From positions 1 through 9,286 of the forward strand of contig JALVRY010000427.1 in the NCBI GenBank assembly GCA_027024625.1: a stretch of 9,286 bases of DNA. The letters are read 5' to 3'. This DNA comes from Thiotrichaceae bacterium (GTDB lineage Bacteria > Pseudomonadota > Gammaproteobacteria > Thiotrichales > Thiotrichaceae). A program made the position numbers and the translations under genes. The notes beneath the pieces were generated by a model that was given only the letters and a program-made list of their open reading frames with translations, did no database searches and was not told the origin of the DNA. Shown here one piece after another: positions 7,218 to 9,286 of the stretch; position 1 is the first letter of the stretch, and each line of letters starts with the position of its first letter.

Positions 7218-7247
7218 TAAGTAGGGGTGCACAATTAATTTAACAAT
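7218..7247. repeat. Lone end of the 3714-3875 palindromic element
   Basis: TAAGTAGGGGTGCACAATTA and the following bases match each end of the element at 3714-3875 at 26 of 28 positions, again starting with TA. No matching partner end lies nearby: the similarity stops at 7247, the outermost base of the bepA stop codon (TGA on the minus strand). It is therefore a solo terminal repeat, left by deletion or by an incomplete insertion, in the gap between the exosortase operon and bepA. Confidence 0.7.
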
Positions 7248-8659
7248 CAAAACTTACTCTTCTTATTTTCCTTCAATTCTTGATTAACCTGACTCAATAA
7301 ACCTTGTAATTTTGCCCCATTAACAGCCCCCATACCTGAATTACGTGTTGCTTGTAAAAGCATAGCTTGAGCTTGTTTATACTCACCTAGGTGTATATAA
7401 CGCTCAGCCGCAGAAACCAAAGCTTCAGCAATATTACCTGACATTTGAGCAACCTCTTTCCGCATGTCTAAAAACTCAAGGCTAGTTTGCTCAGAAACAT
7501 ATGTTCTACGCATTAATTGCCATGCTTGAGCAGCCCTTCCCGTTGCAAGGTAGGCATCAGCCAGCGGTATAATCAAAGCCTCTTGGTCTGGAAAATTATT
7601 AACAAGTGGTTTTAAAACAGAAATTGTTTGATCATATTTTTTCATCCCATTTAAGGCAGTTGCAATTGCGATAGCTTCCACGGGTTTGCGACTATTACTA
7701 CCCAATAGTTGCAATGTATTATTAAAACGTCCAATTTTGTTATTTTTCCATGCTTGAGCATAATTTTTTATATGCTGATTATCCAAGCCCCTTGCCCGAA
7801 TATGTGTTCTTGAAATAGCTTGTAGTTTAGCTTTAGCGTAAAGATAATCAGGATCATCCTTATGTGGACGATTTCCATATTTCTTTGCCCTAGCTCTTGT
7901 ATCGCTAACTCGATTAATGGAAAGCGGATGTGTTCTCAAATATTCTGTTACATTTTGATAAGCTCCATCTGAGCCTCCCAACTTACCCAGAAATTTTGGC
8001 ATACCTTCAGGATCAAAACCTGAACTTGCCAGAATTCGCATACCTACCCGATCTGCCTCAGTCTCAGCTTGTCGACTAAAATTAAGCTGTTTTTGTAATT
8101 GCGACGCAATAGACACTGTCATTACAGCTTGACCCAATGCAGGATCTTGACTGGCCGCCAATGCTCCCGCCAATAAGCCTAGACCTGTTTTCAAGGCACT
8201 CCCCTTATTTTTAGCAAACATACGAGCAATATGACGCTGACTGACATGAGCAATTTCATGCGATAACACCGCTGCAAGCTCACTCTCTGATTCTGTACTG
8301 AGTATAAGTCCAGAGTGAACCGCAACGACACCACCAGGCATAGCAAATGCATTCACACTTGGCTTATCGATAATAAGGAAATAAAAACTTCCCCTTGCAC
8401 CTGAAGCCCTCGCAACCAAACGATTTCCTAAAGAACGAATCCACTCACTTAATTCAGAGTCTTCTATCACTGGCTGAGTACGCCGTAACTGCCGATAAAG
8501 TTTTTTTCCTAAATCATTCTCTTCTGTATAACTCATTACGCTACTTGAGGGATCTCCCATATCAGGCAAGTTCATATCGGGCAAACTTAAATCTAGTGCA
8601 CCATAAGCCGGCAGAGAAAGTATCAAACTGGTTAGAAAACTGATGATGATTTTTTTCAT
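7247..8659 (-). CDS. bepA: Periplasmic M48 metalloprotease with TPR domain, BepA-like
   Basis: BepA (YfgC) is a periplasmic zinc protease/chaperone that helps fold or degrade outer-membrane proteins such as LptD at the BAM complex. From the ATG at 8659 the product has 470 residues with a signal peptide (1-20, LPAYG cleavage), close to the roughly 487 of the E. coli protein. The zinc site is complete: HEIAH at 134-138, the third ligand Glu201 in ETEADRVG, and the regulatory His at 244 in YLRTHPLSINRV, which corresponds to the His246 switch of E. coli BepA. The C-terminal part (about 290-465) is helical with TPR-like repeats. The reading frame is open further upstream to 8764, but the extra 35 residues have no family likeness and would bury the signal peptide. 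The ribosome site is weak. The gene is convergent with the exosortase operon and divergent from the rhodanese. Confidence 0.92.
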   Translation of the reverse strand: MKKIIISFLTSLILSLPAYGALDLSLPDMNLPDMGDPSSSVMSYTEENDLGKKLYRQLRRTQPVIEDSELSEWIRSLGNRLVARASGARGSFYFLIIDKPSVNAFAMPGGVVAVHSGLILSTESESELAAVLSHEIAHVSQRHIARMFAKNKGSALKTGLGLLAGALAASQDPALGQAVMTVSIASQLQKQLNFSRQAETEADRVGMRILASSGFDPEGMPKFLGKLGGSDGAYQNVTEYLRTHPLSINRVSDTRARAKKYGNRPHKDDPDYLYAKAKLQAISRTHIRARGLDNQHIKNYAQAWKNNKIGRFNNTLQLLGSNSRKPVEAIAIATALNGMKKYDQTISVLKPLVNNFPDQEALIIPLADAYLATGRAAQAWQLMRRTYVSEQTSLEFLDMRKEVAQMSGNIAEALVSAAERYIHLGEYKQAQAMLLQATRNSGMGAVNGAKLQGLLSQVNQELKENKKSKF

Positions 8660-8859
8660 AGTAATTAATTGTTTTGATTTCATGAAAATCTTAAAAAACG
8701 TATTTTTTATAGGGATTGAATAAGTCAGGTAGAATTTCGCCCGTCTATTATTCGAGGTAACCATAAAATAGTCACGGGTTCGATACGAGTAAAACAGATT
8801 AAGATTAAGAACGACTTATCCATCACAAGTTCAGTTTAGCTGTTAATAACGGTTAATAC

Positions 8860-8887
8860 TTGACTTTTTCGCATGGTTAATTAGAAT
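8860..8887 (+). promoter_or_regulatory. Sigma-70-like promoter for the rhodanese gene
   Basis: TTGACT (8860-8865) and TAGAAT (8882-8887) match the -35 and -10 consensus at five of six positions each, with a 16-base spacer, and lie just upstream of the rhodanese start. GTTAAT occurs three times around it (8842, 8852, 8876), overlapping or flanking the -35 box. That could be an operator or simply AT-rich noise. Confidence 0.55.
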
Positions 8888-8924
8888 ATAAGCAATTTCT
8901 AATATTTGTTAAAGGGTATGATTT

Positions 8925-9263
8925 ATGTTTGGAGTGAAGGAAATTGATGCAGCAGGCTTAAAAGAGTTACTCGATTCAGGCGACAAAGTTCGCTTAATTG
9001 ATGTCCGCTCTGCTGGTGAATATAACCAAGGAATTATTGAAGGTGGGGAATTTTTACCACTACACACACTCCCGCTACGTCTAAATGATTTACCAAAAGA
9101 TGAAACAATTGTTTTCTATTGCAGAACAGGTGCGCGTTCTGCCCAAGCTTGTATGTATGCAAAACAAAATGCAGGACTAGAAGGAATCAACCTGCAAGGC
9201 GGTATTATTGGCTGGTATCAGTCGGGTTTTCCTATTACACATCCTGAATCTGCTGTAGCTTAA
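8925..9263 (+). CDS. Single-domain rhodanese-like sulfurtransferase
   Basis: This 112-residue cytoplasmic protein is a one-domain rhodanese, which moves sulfane sulfur through a persulfide on its active-site Cys. The active loop CRTGARS (Cys66-Ser72) is intact, and the family motifs LIDVRSAGEYNQGII (about 24-38) and LQGGIIGWYQSGFP (about 90-103) are present. There is no signal peptide, which separates it from exported PspE-like forms. The start is fixed by AAAGGG 8 bases upstream; a nearby ATG at 8918 runs into a stop within ten codons. It has its own promoter (8860-8887) and appears to stand alone. The donor and acceptor cannot be read from sequence; thiosulfate-dependent, GlpE-like activity is the simplest guess. 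Confidence 0.93.
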   Translation: MFGVKEIDAAGLKELLDSGDKVRLIDVRSAGEYNQGIIEGGEFLPLHTLPLRLNDLPKDETIVFYCRTGARSAQACMYAKQNAGLEGINLQGGIIGWYQSGFPITHPESAVA

Positions 9264-9286
9264 ATAGCCGTACAAAACAATATTAC

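Noticed and set aside
7201..7246. Rho-independent terminator between the exosortase operon and bepA
   Set aside because: No stable GC-rich stem followed by a T-run is visible; the gap is mostly the lone palindrome end.
8395..8643. 82-codon plus-strand frame inside bepA
   Set aside because: It is antisense to the signal peptide and protease N-terminus; bepA is well supported on the other strand.
8660..8764. N-terminal extension of BepA from an upstream ATG
   Set aside because: The 35 extra residues resemble nothing in the family and would place the signal peptide inside the protein; the MKKI start gives zinc-site positions that closely match E. coli BepA.
8773..8789. GGGTTCGAT resembling a tRNA T-arm
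   Set aside because: The flanking bases do not pair as a T stem and no acceptor, D or anticodon arm surrounds it.

Overview
The window reads as chromosomal DNA of an AT-rich Gram-negative bacterium, most likely a gammaproteobacterium. The grounds are an outer-membrane-assembly M48 protease of the BepA type, an exosortase of the XrtH type with its usual membrane partner, a lipobox lipoprotein and a group II truncated haemoglobin. A sulfur- or methane-oxidising gammaproteobacterial lineage is possible, but this is a guess from family distribution. No tRNA, rRNA, CRISPR array, intact transposase gene or phage gene was seen.

Layout. Positions 16-3184 hold three minus-strand genes: a small Kazal-like Cys-rich lipoprotein, an unrecognised 197-residue protein, and a large exported protein with three PASTA domains, two Ig/PKD-like domains and a C-terminal membrane anchor. 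A gene-free stretch of about 740 bp follows (3185-3928). Then come three plus-strand units: a group II truncated globin, an exported ankyrin-repeat protein with a long acidic tail, and the two-gene xrtH operon (exosortase H plus its associated membrane protein, overlapping by ATGA). bepA is convergent with that operon on the minus strand. A single-domain rhodanese is divergent from bepA and has a good promoter.

The genes are mostly separate transcription units. The common theme is the envelope: lipoprotein, PASTA anchor protein, exported ankyrin protein, exosortase and periplasmic protease all act outside the cytoplasm. The globin and the rhodanese are the cytoplasmic exceptions. No exosortase substrate with a C-terminal sorting signal lies in the window, so the sorting enzyme here is not next to its targets.

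The most striking feature that is not a gene is a set of intergenic palindromic elements. There are two full-length 162-bp palindromes with unrelated ends (3714-3875 and 5854-6015). There is a 157-bp palindrome (3372-3528) and a 93-bp palindrome (375-467) whose left ends resemble each other. A lone end of the 3714-3875 type (7218-7247) overlaps the bepA stop codon. They look like non-autonomous, MITE-type elements of at least three families that have settled between genes, next to start or stop codons.
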